NCBI GenBank assembly: GCA_029222685.1
Contig: JARHVB010000086.1
Span: 1 to 64,000, forward strand
Length of the DNA: 64,000 nt
Direction: 5' to 3'
Source of the DNA: Terripilifer ovatus
Lineage (GTDB): Bacteria; Pseudomonadota; Alphaproteobacteria; Rhizobiales; Beijerinckiaceae
Position numbers and translations under genes: made by a program. Position 1 is the stretch's first letter, and each line of letters opens with the position of its first letter. Positions 9,007 to 18,062 of the stretch are shown here, in pieces. The notes beneath the pieces were generated by a model. The model saw nothing but the letters and a program-made list of their open reading frames with translations. It ran no database searches and was not told where the DNA came from.

Positions 9007-9732
9007 ATGGCAAAACTGAACCAGACCCGATCCGCGAATTACACGCGCGTCCATGAAAGTGCGGTCGGACCCTGGGAAAAGCCTTTGCTGCAGGCCATGG
9101 CAGCACGCATGCCTGCCTTTGTCATGCCCGACCACCTGACCATACTTGGCCTTGTCGGCTCGGCGATTACCGGCGGGTGCTATGCGTTGACCGACTGGTC
9201 TCCCCTGTTTCTGATCGGTGCGAGCATCGGACTGTTCATCAACTGGATCGGCGATTCCCTCGACGGCACGCTGGCGCGCTATCGCGGCACGGAGCGGCCG
9301 CGCTACGGTTTTTTCATCGACCATACCTCCGATATTTTCTCGCAGATGGTGATCGCCTTTGGGCTCGGCATGTCGGCCTATATGCGTTTCGATATCGCCT
9401 GCCTGATCCTGATCGCCTATCTCATGGTTTCGGTTTTCACCTATATTCGCATGCAGGCTCTCAAGGTGCTGCAGGTGTCCTACGGCGGCTTCGGGCCGAC
9501 CGAATTGCGCCTTATCATGCTCGCCGGCAATGTCGTGGCCTATCTCATCGGCCCCAAGGAATTTGCCGTTCCGCTCATCGGCATGATCTCGCCGTTCGAC
9601 GTGCTGGCGTTGCTGCTGTTTGCAGGCGCGGTCACGTCCGTGTTCATCGGTGCGATCACTATCGGCAAGCAGATTGCGCTTGAAGACCAGCCGGCCGAGC
9701 ACACACGAATTTCCGCCGCGCCCGGCGAATAG
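9007..9732 (+). CDS. CDP-alcohol phosphatidyltransferase family protein
   Basis: Members transfer a phosphoalcohol between a CDP-activated donor and an acceptor alcohol in the membrane. The 241-residue protein has several hydrophobic segments and the complete family signature D83-x2-D86-G87-x2-A90-R91-x9-G101-x3-D105-x3-D109. These include the metal-binding aspartates, so it should be active. The substrate is not evident. Its place at the head of a run of three GT4 genes (3 bp before the first) suggests a role in envelope polymer or lipid modification rather than housekeeping PgsA, but this is inference. Confidence 0.85.
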   Translation: MAKLNQTRSANYTRVHESAVGPWEKPLLQAMAARMPAFVMPDHLTILGLVGSAITGGCYALTDWSPLFLIGASIGLFINWIGDSLDGTLARYRGTERPRYGFFIDHTSDIFSQMVIAFGLGMSAYMRFDIACLILIAYLMVSVFTYIRMQALKVLQVSYGGFGPTELRLIMLAGNVVAYLIGPKEFAVPLIGMISPFDVLALLLFAGAVTSVFIGAITIGKQIALEDQPAEHTRISAAPGE

Positions 9733-9735
9733 ACG

Positions 9736-10989
9736 ATGCAGCCAGACGCTGAATCAGAGCGGCGCATTTTCTTCGATGTGTCCGACCTGATCGTCTTCCT
9801 GCTGGCCAATACCCGGCCGACGGGGATTCAGCGGGTCGAGCTGTCGGCCATGGCCGAAGTGGCGAAGTCATCCGCCCGTCGCAATATTCATTTCGGATTC
9901 TTCATTCACCGGAAGAATCGGATGATGACAATTTCTACTGCCCATCTGGCCATTCTGACCGACGCGCTCCGCGACGCGGCGGTGAGCCAGAATCGCGTCC
10001 GCCTGCTTGTCTCGAAAATCGTCCTCGGCGCGCGCAGCATGCCGCTGGCGCCCTCCGACACCTACGTCATCTTCGGCGCCTTCTGGATCAGCCGCTATTA
10101 CTTGCGCGCCCTGTCCGGCCTCAAGCAGCGCGGCATCACGGTCGGCGCGTTCATTCACGATCTTATCCCCCTGACGCATCCGCAGTTCATCCGGCCGGCG
10201 AAGCTCGAAGGCATGCAAGCATTCTACCTCAGGACGCTGGCGCTGATTGATTTCGCCTGCTGCAATTCGAAATATGTGGCGGGCGAAGTGGCGAAGCTGC
10301 TGGACGAGCGCCTGCACCGCTCCGTCCCGATTGCCGCCGCGCCCCTCGCGCACGACGCGGACGGACTGAAAGAAGGCGTCGCGGCCGACGCAAAGCCCCT
10401 CCCGCAGGTTCCTACCGACTACGCTTTGTGCGTCGGCTCGCTCGACGGCCGCAAGAACCACCTCCTGCTGGTGTCTGTCTGGTCCGCCCTCAACCGCAAA
10501 TACGAAGGACGCGTTCCCGCCCTCGTCTTTGCCGGCAAATGGTGGCGCAACAGCGATGCGCTGCGGCAGATGCTGGAACAGACCAACCGGGTCGACGGCA
10601 AGATCATCCTGCTCGAAGACGTATCGGACGCCCAACTGGCGCAGCTCTATGAGAACTGCCTGCTGACGCTGTTTCCCAGCTTTGCTGAGGGCTGGGGCCT
10701 GCCTGTCGGCGAAAGCCTGTCATTCGGCAAGCCCTGTATCGCCTCGCACACGAGCTCGATTCCCGAAGTCGGCGGCGACCTGGTGCGCTACATCGATCCT
10801 CACGATCCCGAGGCGGCAACTGTCGTGATCGAGCAGGCGTTGATGGACAGGCCCGGGCTCGCTGCGTGGACTGACAGAATTCAGCAAGACTTCAAGCCGC
10901 GAAGCTGGAAAACGGCGACCGACGATCTTTTGGCCAAGGTGGCGGAATGTGCGGCAAGCGCCGGGGCGAACCGCGAAGGAAGATCATGA
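9736..10989 (+). CDS. Glycosyltransferase, GT4 family (first of three)
   Basis: This is a retaining glycosyltransferase expected to add one sugar to an exopolysaccharide or O-antigen unit in the cytoplasm. The 417 residues show the GT-B C-terminal motif FAEGWGLPVGESLSFGKP (EX7E type), followed by IPEVGGDLVRYIDPHD, which binds the nucleotide sugar. An IFFDVSDLIVFL start and a TGIQRVE motif are shared with the next gene. It starts 3 bp after the phosphatidyltransferase stop and overlaps the next gene by ATGA. Donor and acceptor are unknown. Confidence 0.88.
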   Translation: MQPDAESERRIFFDVSDLIVFLLANTRPTGIQRVELSAMAEVAKSSARRNIHFGFFIHRKNRMMTISTAHLAILTDALRDAAVSQNRVRLLVSKIVLGARSMPLAPSDTYVIFGAFWISRYYLRALSGLKQRGITVGAFIHDLIPLTHPQFIRPAKLEGMQAFYLRTLALIDFACCNSKYVAGEVAKLLDERLHRSVPIAAAPLAHDADGLKEGVAADAKPLPQVPTDYALCVGSLDGRKNHLLLVSVWSALNRKYEGRVPALVFAGKWWRNSDALRQMLEQTNRVDGKIILLEDVSDAQLAQLYENCLLTLFPSFAEGWGLPVGESLSFGKPCIASHTSSIPEVGGDLVRYIDPHDPEAATVVIEQALMDRPGLAAWTDRIQQDFKPRSWKTATDDLLAKVAECAASAGANREGRS

Positions 10990-12725
10990 AGGCTTTGAGA
11001 AAAATCGCCGGCCGGCTGCGGCGCAAAATGCGCCCCGCCGCTGTCTCAAAAGCGAAGGAACGGGCCTCTGCGCTGATTGCCGGTGGCGACCACGCCCAGG
11101 CCCGGCTGGCCTTCGAACGCTATCTCGCAGAGCAGCCGGGCGATTTCGACGCCTGGATCAGGTTCGGCGAATGCTGCATCGAACTGCGCGATCCGGCCCA
11201 GGCGGAAGCCTGTTTCGACACGGCGATTGCGACGCAGCCACAAAACGCCCTGGGCTATGTGCACCTGGCGCGCATGCTGCAAGCGGACGAGCGGCCGCTC
11301 GGTGCGCTGTTTCGCTACAGGAAAGCCTTTGCGCTCGATCCGGCATTCCCGTTCACGCCTGCCGAAGCGGACATGTTGCGGCAAGACATTCTGGAGCAAA
11401 ACGCGCTGGGGCAAAACGCGCGCAACAGCGTTGCCGACCAGACGTCAGCCAACCGCACCGGCATCGTCCTGGATGTGTCCGATCTGTTGAAATATCTGCG
11501 CGTGAATGTCGGCATGACCGGCATTCAACGCGTGCAGATGAGCGTCATCAGCTCGATCCTGAAATCATTCCCGGCGCGAAATATCAGGTTCGGTTTTTGC
11601 GGCAAAAAGGCGGGCCAGATCTTCACTGTCGCGGAAGGCCGTATCTTCGATCTCATCGACGAGGTCAATCATCCCGCCGTGTCGAGGGCCAATCTCGATC
11701 TGCGGTTACGCGCCGTCCGCGCCGATGCGATCCCGGCTGAGTTTCGCAACGGCGACGTGTTCATGCTGCTCGGCGCGTTCTGGATTTTCCGGACTTATGC
11801 CCAGACGATTTCGATCCTGCGGCGGCAGGGCGTCAAGGTCGGCGTCTATATCTACGATCTCATTCCGCTGACGCATCCGCACTACTTCGCGATTCCGCTG
11901 CGGCTGTCTTATCGCGCCCAATTCGCGAAGGTGATGAAGGTCGTCGACTTCGCCTGCACGATCTCGGAATTTGTCGCCAACGACCTGCGTGTGGCCTTGA
12001 CCAATAGTCTGCAGCGCTCAATTCCCGTCGCGGCCGTGCCGCTCGCCCAGGATCTGCCGAAACAGACGACACCTGTGGATCAAACGTTTCGCGACGAGGT
12101 GCCCCGCGCGTTCGTCCTCTGCGTCTGCACGCTGGAGGTGCGCAAGAACCATCTCCTCCTGCTCGATGTCTGGAGCAATCTCTACAGCAAATACGGCAGC
12201 GACATTCCTTCGCTCATCCTGGTGGGAAAATGGGGATGGAAGATCAAGCCATTCCGTAATCGTCTGCAGAAATCGAAAAATGTCGACGGCAAGATCATCG
12301 TCCTCGGCAGCCTTTCGGAAGCGCGGCTTGCGCATCTCTATCGGAATTGCCTGTTCACGATCTTCCCGAGCTTCGTCGAGGGCTGGGGCCTGCCGGTCGG
12401 CGAGAGCCTGTCTTTCGGCCGGCCCTGTATCGCCTCCAATACAAGTGCCATTCCTGAAGTCGGAGGCGAGCTTGTCCGCTACATCGATCCTTATGACGCG
12501 GAGGCCGCACAGGTGATGATCGAGAAGACTCTTGCCGACCGGGACGATCTCGCCGCGTGGGCGGCGCGCGTGCAGCGCGAGTTCAAACCGCGCTCATGGC
12601 GCGAGGTGACGGAGAACCTGCTGTCGCGCATCGACGATTGCGCCTCCAGTTCGACGATGCGCAGGGAACCGAGCGTGATCGGGGAAAGCGTGACCTATGA
12701 CGTTAGTACCAGCGGCGTGCGATGA
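10986..12725 (+). CDS. TPR-containing glycosyltransferase, GT4 family (second of three)
   Basis: This 579-residue protein starts at the ATG inside the ATGA overlap with the preceding gene. Residues about 20-130 form tetratricopeptide-like helices (for example DHAQARLAFERYLAEQPGD and PAQAEACFDTAIATQPQN). The rest is a GT4 enzyme very like its neighbour at 9736: DVSDLLKYLRVN, TGIQRVQMSVI, IYDLIPLTHPHYF and VEGWGLPVGESLSFGRP all have counterparts there. The pair probably arose by tandem duplication, with the TPR region gained or lost. The TPR part may recruit a partner protein. It overlaps the next gene by ATGA. Confidence 0.87.
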   Translation: MKALRKIAGRLRRKMRPAAVSKAKERASALIAGGDHAQARLAFERYLAEQPGDFDAWIRFGECCIELRDPAQAEACFDTAIATQPQNALGYVHLARMLQADERPLGALFRYRKAFALDPAFPFTPAEADMLRQDILEQNALGQNARNSVADQTSANRTGIVLDVSDLLKYLRVNVGMTGIQRVQMSVISSILKSFPARNIRFGFCGKKAGQIFTVAEGRIFDLIDEVNHPAVSRANLDLRLRAVRADAIPAEFRNGDVFMLLGAFWIFRTYAQTISILRRQGVKVGVYIYDLIPLTHPHYFAIPLRLSYRAQFAKVMKVVDFACTISEFVANDLRVALTNSLQRSIPVAAVPLAQDLPKQTTPVDQTFRDEVPRAFVLCVCTLEVRKNHLLLLDVWSNLYSKYGSDIPSLILVGKWGWKIKPFRNRLQKSKNVDGKIIVLGSLSEARLAHLYRNCLFTIFPSFVEGWGLPVGESLSFGRPCIASNTSAIPEVGGELVRYIDPYDAEAAQVMIEKTLADRDDLAAWAARVQREFKPRSWREVTENLLSRIDDCASSSTMRREPSVIGESVTYDVSTSGVR

Positions 12726-14020
12726 CGATACGTTATGCGCTCGACGTCACGCGGCTTTTTATCGGCGCGCTGCGGCGCACGCCGCGCGGCATTGACCGCG
12801 TCGAGTTCGAATATGCCAAACATTTTTTTGCGCCCGGTCGTGACGATTGCGTCGGCGTGCTGGCGGCCCCCTGGGGCACGCGCATTTTCGACGCTGAACG
12901 CGTGCGCAGAGGGCTGGTTCTGCTCGCCGACATGTGGCGCGAGACGATCGACATCGAAGCAGACACGGCCTGGCTGCAACTGCTGGACATATTGCATCGA
13001 GCCCAGGGTGGCTCGCCGCCGGCGCCTGCCCCGCCGCCATTGCTCGACCGGATTTTCGGCTCCGGCCCGATCAAGCTCGTCCAGCTCGGCGTCGTTGCGC
13101 AGTCCTATGGCGAATCGGCTGCGAAGCAATTGCCGCAGGGCGTAGTCTACCTGAACGTCGGACAGAGCGGGCTTGCCGTGCCGCTGTTTCAGCGCTGGCT
13201 GACAAAACGTCCCGACCTCAAGTCGATCTTCATGCTGCACGACGTCATTCCGATCACGTCGCCCGAATTCGTCTCGGTGCGCGAGGCGAAGATGCATGCC
13301 GTCATGGTCGACCAGACGGCCCGCCACGCGCACGGGCTGATCGTGACGACCGCCGCGGCACGCGAGCCGATCGTCGCGGAACTGGCGCGATGCGGCAAAG
13401 GCGACATGCCGATCCTGACCCTGCCGCTGCCGATCCCTTCGGTGTTTTCGACTTACGTCACCGCTGCCGAGGAGCGAGAGCTTCTCTCAAAGCCGTATTT
13501 CGTCATCTGCGGCGCCATCGAGCCGCGCAAGAACCATGCGTTGCTGCTCAACATCTGGAAAGAATTCGTTGCCGAATTCGGTCCGCTCGCACCACGTCTC
13601 GTCATCGTCGGATCACCGGGCTGGGGCAGCCAGTCGGTGATTCATTCGCTGCGACAGAACGCCTCGCTGCGGCAGTCCGTGACTTTGGTTGCCGGCCTGT
13701 CGAGCCCGGCGATGATGCGCCTGATCAGCGGCGCGCGGGCCTTGCTGATGCCCTCGTTTGCGGAAGGGTTCGGATTGCCCATCGTTGAGGCGCAGACGCT
13801 CGGCGCGCCGGTGGTGGCGTCGGACATCGGGCCACATCGCGAAATCGGCGGCGACACGGCGATCTTCCTCAATCCAAATGACGGACCAGGCTGGAAAGCC
13901 GCGATCCTGCGGCTGGCGAACGAGGACGCCGCGCATATCGAGCGGCACCCGAAACCCGCGCCATGGTCATGGGACGATTATTTTCTAGCGCTGTCGCGTT
14001 TCCTCGACGCCTCAGTCTGA
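12722..14020 (+). CDS. Glycosyltransferase, GT4 family (third of three)
   Basis: This 432-residue GT4 enzyme is more distant from the two upstream paralogues but keeps the same order of motifs: YALDVTRLFIGALRRTPRGIDRVE, LHDVIPITSPEF, GAIEPRKNHALLL and FAEGFGLPIVEAQTLGAP (EX7E). It then has SDIGPHREIGGDTAIFLNP. It is translationally coupled to the preceding gene through ATGA. The run 9007-14020 is one tight operon. A GC-rich hairpin at 14056-14080 separates it from the convergent export gene. Confidence 0.87.
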   Translation: MTIRYALDVTRLFIGALRRTPRGIDRVEFEYAKHFFAPGRDDCVGVLAAPWGTRIFDAERVRRGLVLLADMWRETIDIEADTAWLQLLDILHRAQGGSPPAPAPPPLLDRIFGSGPIKLVQLGVVAQSYGESAAKQLPQGVVYLNVGQSGLAVPLFQRWLTKRPDLKSIFMLHDVIPITSPEFVSVREAKMHAVMVDQTARHAHGLIVTTAAAREPIVAELARCGKGDMPILTLPLPIPSVFSTYVTAAEERELLSKPYFVICGAIEPRKNHALLLNIWKEFVAEFGPLAPRLVIVGSPGWGSQSVIHSLRQNASLRQSVTLVAGLSSPAMMRLISGARALLMPSFAEGFGLPIVEAQTLGAPVVASDIGPHREIGGDTAIFLNPNDGPGWKAAILRLANEDAAHIERHPKPAPWSWDDYFLALSRFLDASV

Positions 14021-14055
14021 ACACTCGCAGTCCTGAGACCAGGAAACCTGAAACA

Positions 14056-14080
14056 GCCGGCGCCGCCTTGCGGCTCCGGC
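14056..14080. terminator. GC-rich hairpin between convergent genes
   Basis: GCCGGCGCCG faces CGGCTCCGGC across a short loop, with one internal mismatch, in the 66-bp gap between the GT4 gene and the leftward export gene. There is no clear T run, so intrinsic termination is only plausible. Confidence 0.3.
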
Positions 14081-14086
14081 GTTCGA

Positions 14087-15262
14087 TTACTTCCGCGTGA
14101 CCGAGTAGGCCGTCGCCGCAGCCGAAGCCACCGTACCGGCGTTGGCAAGCGGCGCTGACGCAGCGGCGACCATGTCGAGCACCTTGCGCGTCTGCACCGA
14201 TGGCGAGGTCGAGATGTAGAGCACGTCGCGGGCGAAGATGCGGAAGCGCTGGGCGAGGAAGAGGCTGTTGGCGTCGCGCATATCGAGCCGGTAGACGGTC
14301 GGAACCGCGCCCTGGCCCAGCAGCGGACTGTTGGGATTGATCAGCCGGGCGATCGAATCCGGCTCATAACGGAAGATGAAGACGCCGGATGGATCAGCCG
14401 CAACATCGATGAGGCCACCTGTCCGCGCCATGGCCTGCGACAGGGTGATGCCGGCGGCGTCAAACGGCACTTCCGCATTGCGCGGCGTAGCGCCCATCGC
14501 CATGAACGTCTGTGGTTCGCGCACGAGGGCCACCACATCGTCAGGACGCAAGAAGATATTCTCGCGCGGATCGTTGAGTACCCGCGTGAAGGGGACGCGA
14601 GCCGTTTTATTGCCGCGCGAAAGCTGAATGTATGTATCGTAGGAGGGAACGCGAATGCCGCCGGCCGAGGAGATCACATCGAGCAGGCGGTCGCCCTTGA
14701 CTGACAACGGAATGCGCGCGCCCTGCACGACTTCGCCGGTCACGGTGACCGTGTTGCTCATCGGCCTGGTAACGGTGACGAGGGCCTGCGGCTGGATGGC
14801 CTTGCCGTCCAGCGCCCGTTCGACGACCTTCTGGACCTCCTGCGGCGTGCGACCCGCGACATTGATGCGGCCGGCATAGGGAACGCTGATGGATCCGTCG
14901 CGACCGACAACCTGGTCGGGCATGGTGGCACTCTTCGAACCGGTGCTGACCGGACCGAGTACCGCCGGCCCGGAGAACAATCCGCCGGGCGCCGCCTCCC
15001 ATACGGTTACGGAGATAAAATCGCCGACGCCGATGCGCGGCTCAAGCGAGGGCCGGTAATCGCCAAAACTGCTCCGCAGGCTGTCGGCGCCGCGGCGGGA
15101 CAGAACATCCAGAACATGGTTGTTGATGTCGACGAGTTCGTAACGCACCTGGTCGACGCCGACGGCCTGTGCCTGGACGTCCTCCGAACTCGGACCCGCA
15201 GTGGGAAGCGAAGAGCAGCCTGCGAGGCAGGCAACTGCAAAAAACGCAACAATTACTCTCAT
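14087..15262 (-). CDS. Polysaccharide export outer-membrane lipoprotein, Wza/BexD type
   Basis: It is expected to form the outer-membrane channel for capsule or exopolysaccharide export. A lipoprotein signal is clear (MRVIVAFFAVACLAGCSS, lipobox LAGC). A polysaccharide-export domain follows (RIGVGDFISVTVWEA, YAGRINVAGRTPQEVQKVVE) and then SLBB-like repeats (VTGEVVQGARIPLSVKGDRLLDVI). The start is taken at ATG 15262, giving 391 aa; a GTG three codons earlier is also in frame. No Wzc-like kinase or Wzx/Wzy is in the window. The preceding intergenic DNA (about 15360-15410) is unusually AT-rich and probably holds the promoter. Confidence 0.88.
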   Translation of the reverse strand: MRVIVAFFAVACLAGCSSLPTAGPSSEDVQAQAVGVDQVRYELVDINNHVLDVLSRRGADSLRSSFGDYRPSLEPRIGVGDFISVTVWEAAPGGLFSGPAVLGPVSTGSKSATMPDQVVGRDGSISVPYAGRINVAGRTPQEVQKVVERALDGKAIQPQALVTVTRPMSNTVTVTGEVVQGARIPLSVKGDRLLDVISSAGGIRVPSYDTYIQLSRGNKTARVPFTRVLNDPRENIFLRPDDVVALVREPQTFMAMGATPRNAEVPFDAAGITLSQAMARTGGLIDVAADPSGVFIFRYEPDSIARLINPNSPLLGQGAVPTVYRLDMRDANSLFLAQRFRIFARDVLYISTSPSVQTRKVLDMVAAASAPLANAGTVASAAATAYSVTRK

Positions 15263-15528
15263 GATTCCCACTAAACTGACTGCGCCTGCATTAACATCCT
15301 CCTCTTCACCATGCTAGACCTCAATCCGAAGGCAAACGTGGCAGAAATGGGGCACTTCAAAGAAGTTTAGTTAATTGTGTTACTTAGCGATTACCTAATG
15401 AATCACTACGAAAACAAAGCCCAGAAGTGTGGTTAATTTGCCGCAAACTTCCCTCTGCCCCACTAACCTTCGATAGAGGGTGCGTTCGGTATCCAGCAAC
15501 TGGAAAAAGATGCGTCTTTTGAAGAGGC

Positions 15529-15777
15529 TTAAGAGGCGTCGAACCCCTGCCGGTCGCGCAATCCCGGGAAAAGCCGCATCCACAGCAGCGAGGCGGCGAT
15601 GGCCCCTGCTCCGCCGGCGATAACGGCGGGCACCGTGCCGATGAGCCAGGCAAGCGCACCGGACTCGAAATCGCCCAACTGGTTCGAGGCACCTGTCAGG
15701 ATGGTATGAACGGCGATGACGGCGAGCCCGCCACGCTGCCCCTCGTCCGCCATCCGTCCCCGCCAAGATCGCGCCAA
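15529..15777 (-). pseudogene. Remnant of an MFS transporter (C-terminal end)
   Basis: Only about 80 codons are open. The segment HTILTGASNQLGDFESGALA, followed by GTVPAVIAGG, two short hydrophobic stretches and LFPGLRDRQ, resembles the last two membrane helices and tail of MFS_3-type exporters. The residues before it (RGRMADEGQRGG) do not continue that family in frame, and no upstream portion was found, so the gene looks truncated and frameshifted. The surrounding region 15263-15963 has no other supported gene. The family assignment rests on pattern recognition only. Confidence 0.45.
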
Positions 15778-15963
15778 TTAGCGCTGCATTAACCTTTCGG
15801 GGCGTTAACACTCCCGTTCAGGTCCGTCAAACCGTCGCTTAAAGGCCATGCGCGATGCTGTGTTTGCCGGCGACAACCCGTCCCCCGCCGCCGGCAGTTC
15901 CGCAAAGGGGCCGCACTGTTCGTACGCCACGAACTTGCGGCCCCAACTTTTTGGAAACCCAAC

Positions 15964-16455
15964 TCAGGCGCCGCGCACGCCGATCCGGCGCACCGGGCTG
16001 CCGGCCACGATCGTATAGGCGGCGACTTCGCCGCGGACGATCGACCCGGCCCCGACGACCGCACCCTTGCGGATGATCGTGCCGTCGAGGAAGACACAAT
16101 TGGCGCCGATCCAGACGTCGTCCTCGATGATGATGCCGCCCTTCGACGGCTGAAACCCCTGCTGGTTGATCGGCACGTCGCGCCGCGCGTAGTTGTGATT
16201 GACCGGCGCGAACGTGCAATTGGCGGCAATGGCGCAGTCGTCACCGATGCGGATGCCACTGCCGGTGTACAGGACGCAGCCTGAATTGATGACCGTGCGC
16301 GCGCCGATGATGAGATCACCGGAGCCGCCGGCGGGTTTGACCTTGACGAACGAGTCGATGACCGATTTTTCGCCGACGACGATACGCGAGCCGCGAACCG
16401 AATCCTCGATGTCCGCAAGCGGAGAGATGCGCGCCGTGGCTGCGATTTCGATCAT
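15964..16455 (-). CDS. Hexapeptide-repeat acyltransferase (left-handed beta-helix)
   Basis: This 163-residue protein is made of hexapeptide turns (IVVGEKSVIDSFV, LIIGARTVINSGC, IRIGDDCAIAANC, GAVVGAGSIVRGEV). It has a loop containing NHNYARRD, whose histidine is the usual catalytic position. The C-terminal VAGSPVRRIG is typical of sugar O-acetyltransferases of the maa/nodL/vat type. It is the last gene of the leftward operon starting at 20245, 9 bp after the CmcI-like gene. It probably acetylates a sugar of the polysaccharide; the acceptor is unknown. Confidence 0.87.
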   Translation of the reverse strand: MIEIAATARISPLADIEDSVRGSRIVVGEKSVIDSFVKVKPAGGSGDLIIGARTVINSGCVLYTGSGIRIGDDCAIAANCTFAPVNHNYARRDVPINQQGFQPSKGGIIIEDDVWIGANCVFLDGTIIRKGAVVGAGSIVRGEVAAYTIVAGSPVRRIGVRGA

Positions 16456-16464
16456 CCCGATCCC

Positions 16465-17217
16465 TTACTTGCGGCGCAGGAAGCCGTCCGGCGCCGAGGT
16501 CACCATGATCTTGTCTTCGATGGATTTGTCGATCTCGAATTCCGGATGCGTCTTGAGATATTCGGCAATGGCCGTCTTCGGATTGTCGCCCTTGCCCCAG
16601 GGGCGGTCGGTCCAGACATAATCGTCGGGCATGTCTTCGATGAAGGTATCGAAGACGACGCAATAGCTGCCGCTGGTGACGAGCGGCGCGTAGAGCTCAA
16701 GTTCCTTCAGCACATGCGCGTGGGTATGGTTGGAATCGAGGCAGACGAGAACCGTCTTCTTGCCCTCTACCTTGGTGCGCACCTTCTCAGCCGTTGCCGC
16801 GTCGGTGGACGACCCCTCGATCAAAGTGACACGCTTGCCCATCGGATGGCTCTCGATCGCCTGGCGGTTATGGGCGCGGATTTCGACGTCGACGCCGACG
16901 ACTTCGCCCTTGCCGAGCAATTCGAGCAGCGAGGCATACATCAGCACCGCGCCGCCGTGGGCGATGCCGCATTCGACGATGATGTCGGGCTGCACGCCGA
17001 GCACGATCTCCTGCATGGCGACGAGATCGCCCGGAAGCTGGATGAGCGGGCGCGACCACCAGGAGAAATTGTTCATATATTTGCGGTCGAGCGCCATCGT
17101 CCGCCATTCGTTCGACAGACGGCGGAATTTCTCATCGTCCGCATAGCTGGCGATGCGCTGGCGCTTTTCGGCCTGATAGTCCGGGTGAGCGCCCGGGGTG
17201 GTTTCGAAATAGCTCAT
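16465..17217 (-). CDS. CmcI-family protein (cephalosporin hydroxylase / methyltransferase-like)
   Basis: The 250-residue protein matches the CmcI family, a Rossmann-fold SAM-dependent methyltransferase-like group often annotated as cephalosporin hydroxylase. Visible markers are DIIVECGIAHGGAVLMYASL (SAM-binding region), GVDVEIRAHNRQAIE, LIEGSSTD, VLVCLDSNHTHAHVL and YCVVFDTFIEDMP. In polysaccharide loci such proteins are likely sugar O-methyltransferases. That fits here, between an acyltransferase and a sugar epimerase. It overlaps the upstream epimerase gene by 4 bp. Confidence 0.85.
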   Translation of the reverse strand: MSYFETTPGAHPDYQAEKRQRIASYADDEKFRRLSNEWRTMALDRKYMNNFSWWSRPLIQLPGDLVAMQEIVLGVQPDIIVECGIAHGGAVLMYASLLELLGKGEVVGVDVEIRAHNRQAIESHPMGKRVTLIEGSSTDAATAEKVRTKVEGKKTVLVCLDSNHTHAHVLKELELYAPLVTSGSYCVVFDTFIEDMPDDYVWTDRPWGKGDNPKTAIAEYLKTHPEFEIDKSIEDKIMVTSAPDGFLRRK

Positions 17218-18062
17218 TTATTGTCCTTCGCGAATTCGATGGCGTTTCTGGCTTTGATGGAATTTCTGATGTGGTCGGCAAAATACGCGCGGAACGGCAC
17301 GGGCACAAACCCGAACTCCTCGCGGATCCGGCCGATGTTGATCGGCGGAAAATCGGTGCGTGCCGCTGTTTCATCCACGGCGACGCTCCAGCCTGTCTCG
17401 GCAGCGATGACATCCAGCACCTCGCGATGGCTGGTCTGCTCGCCGCTGGCGATATTGTAGATCGCAGCCTTGCCGCGTTCGGTCACGGCAACGAGCAGGC
17501 CGAGCGCATCTTCAAGGGCGATGTAATCCTTGGCCGAAGCCGGATGGCTGCGCAGGGTCAGGGCGCCATGCGCCAGGCCTTCGCGCAGCAATTGATCGAG
17601 AAACGAATCCTGGCCGGGGCCGACGCCGACGACGTTCGAGAGCCGCGCCACGCGCACATTGGCGCGGCCGGCGTTCAGGCAAATGCTTTCGCCGGCGATC
17701 TTGCTGATATTGTAGAGCGCGCTCGGCGATGTCGGCATGATCGAAATAGCAGCATCTTCGGAGGTCTCTTCGTTGCCCTCGTAGACGCGTGTCGAGGACA
17801 GATAGGTCAACGACGAGAAATCGCCCTCGCGCAGCAGCCTTGTGATCTGCGCGACGTGGGCGTCCATCGTATCGAACGGCCGCGTGCGGAAATCCGCCGT
17901 CACGCCGATCGCGTAGATGGCATGGCCCATCGGCCGGCCGAGCGCCAGGCCGTCTTCACGACGCACGGCGCGCACCTGCCGCCCCTGCTTCTGCAGATGC
18001 GCGACGAGCGCCGAGCCCAGGAAACCCGAGGCGCCGAGAACTGTGAACTCTGCCGTGCTCAT
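17214..18062 (-). CDS. NAD-dependent epimerase/dehydratase (extended SDR)
   Basis: This nucleotide-sugar-modifying short-chain dehydrogenase has 282 aa from the ATG at 18062. The Rossmann motif GASGFLG is at residues 10-16 and the catalytic YxxxK is in ALYNISKIAGE. A serine/threonine pair precedes it (LTYLSSTRVYEG). The ATG lies in a 4-bp ATGA overlap with the preceding GT2 gene, and the 3' end overlaps the CmcI-like gene. The exact sugar cannot be told. The longer upstream open frame runs over the GT2 gene and is not supported as coding. Confidence 0.85.
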   Translation of the reverse strand: MSTAEFTVLGASGFLGSALVAHLQKQGRQVRAVRREDGLALGRPMGHAIYAIGVTADFRTRPFDTMDAHVAQITRLLREGDFSSLTYLSSTRVYEGNEETSEDAAISIMPTSPSALYNISKIAGESICLNAGRANVRVARLSNVVGVGPGQDSFLDQLLREGLAHGALTLRSHPASAKDYIALEDALGLLVAVTERGKAAIYNIASGEQTSHREVLDVIAAETGWSVAVDETAARTDFPPINIGRIREEFGFVPVPFRAYFADHIRNSIKARNAIEFAKDNK

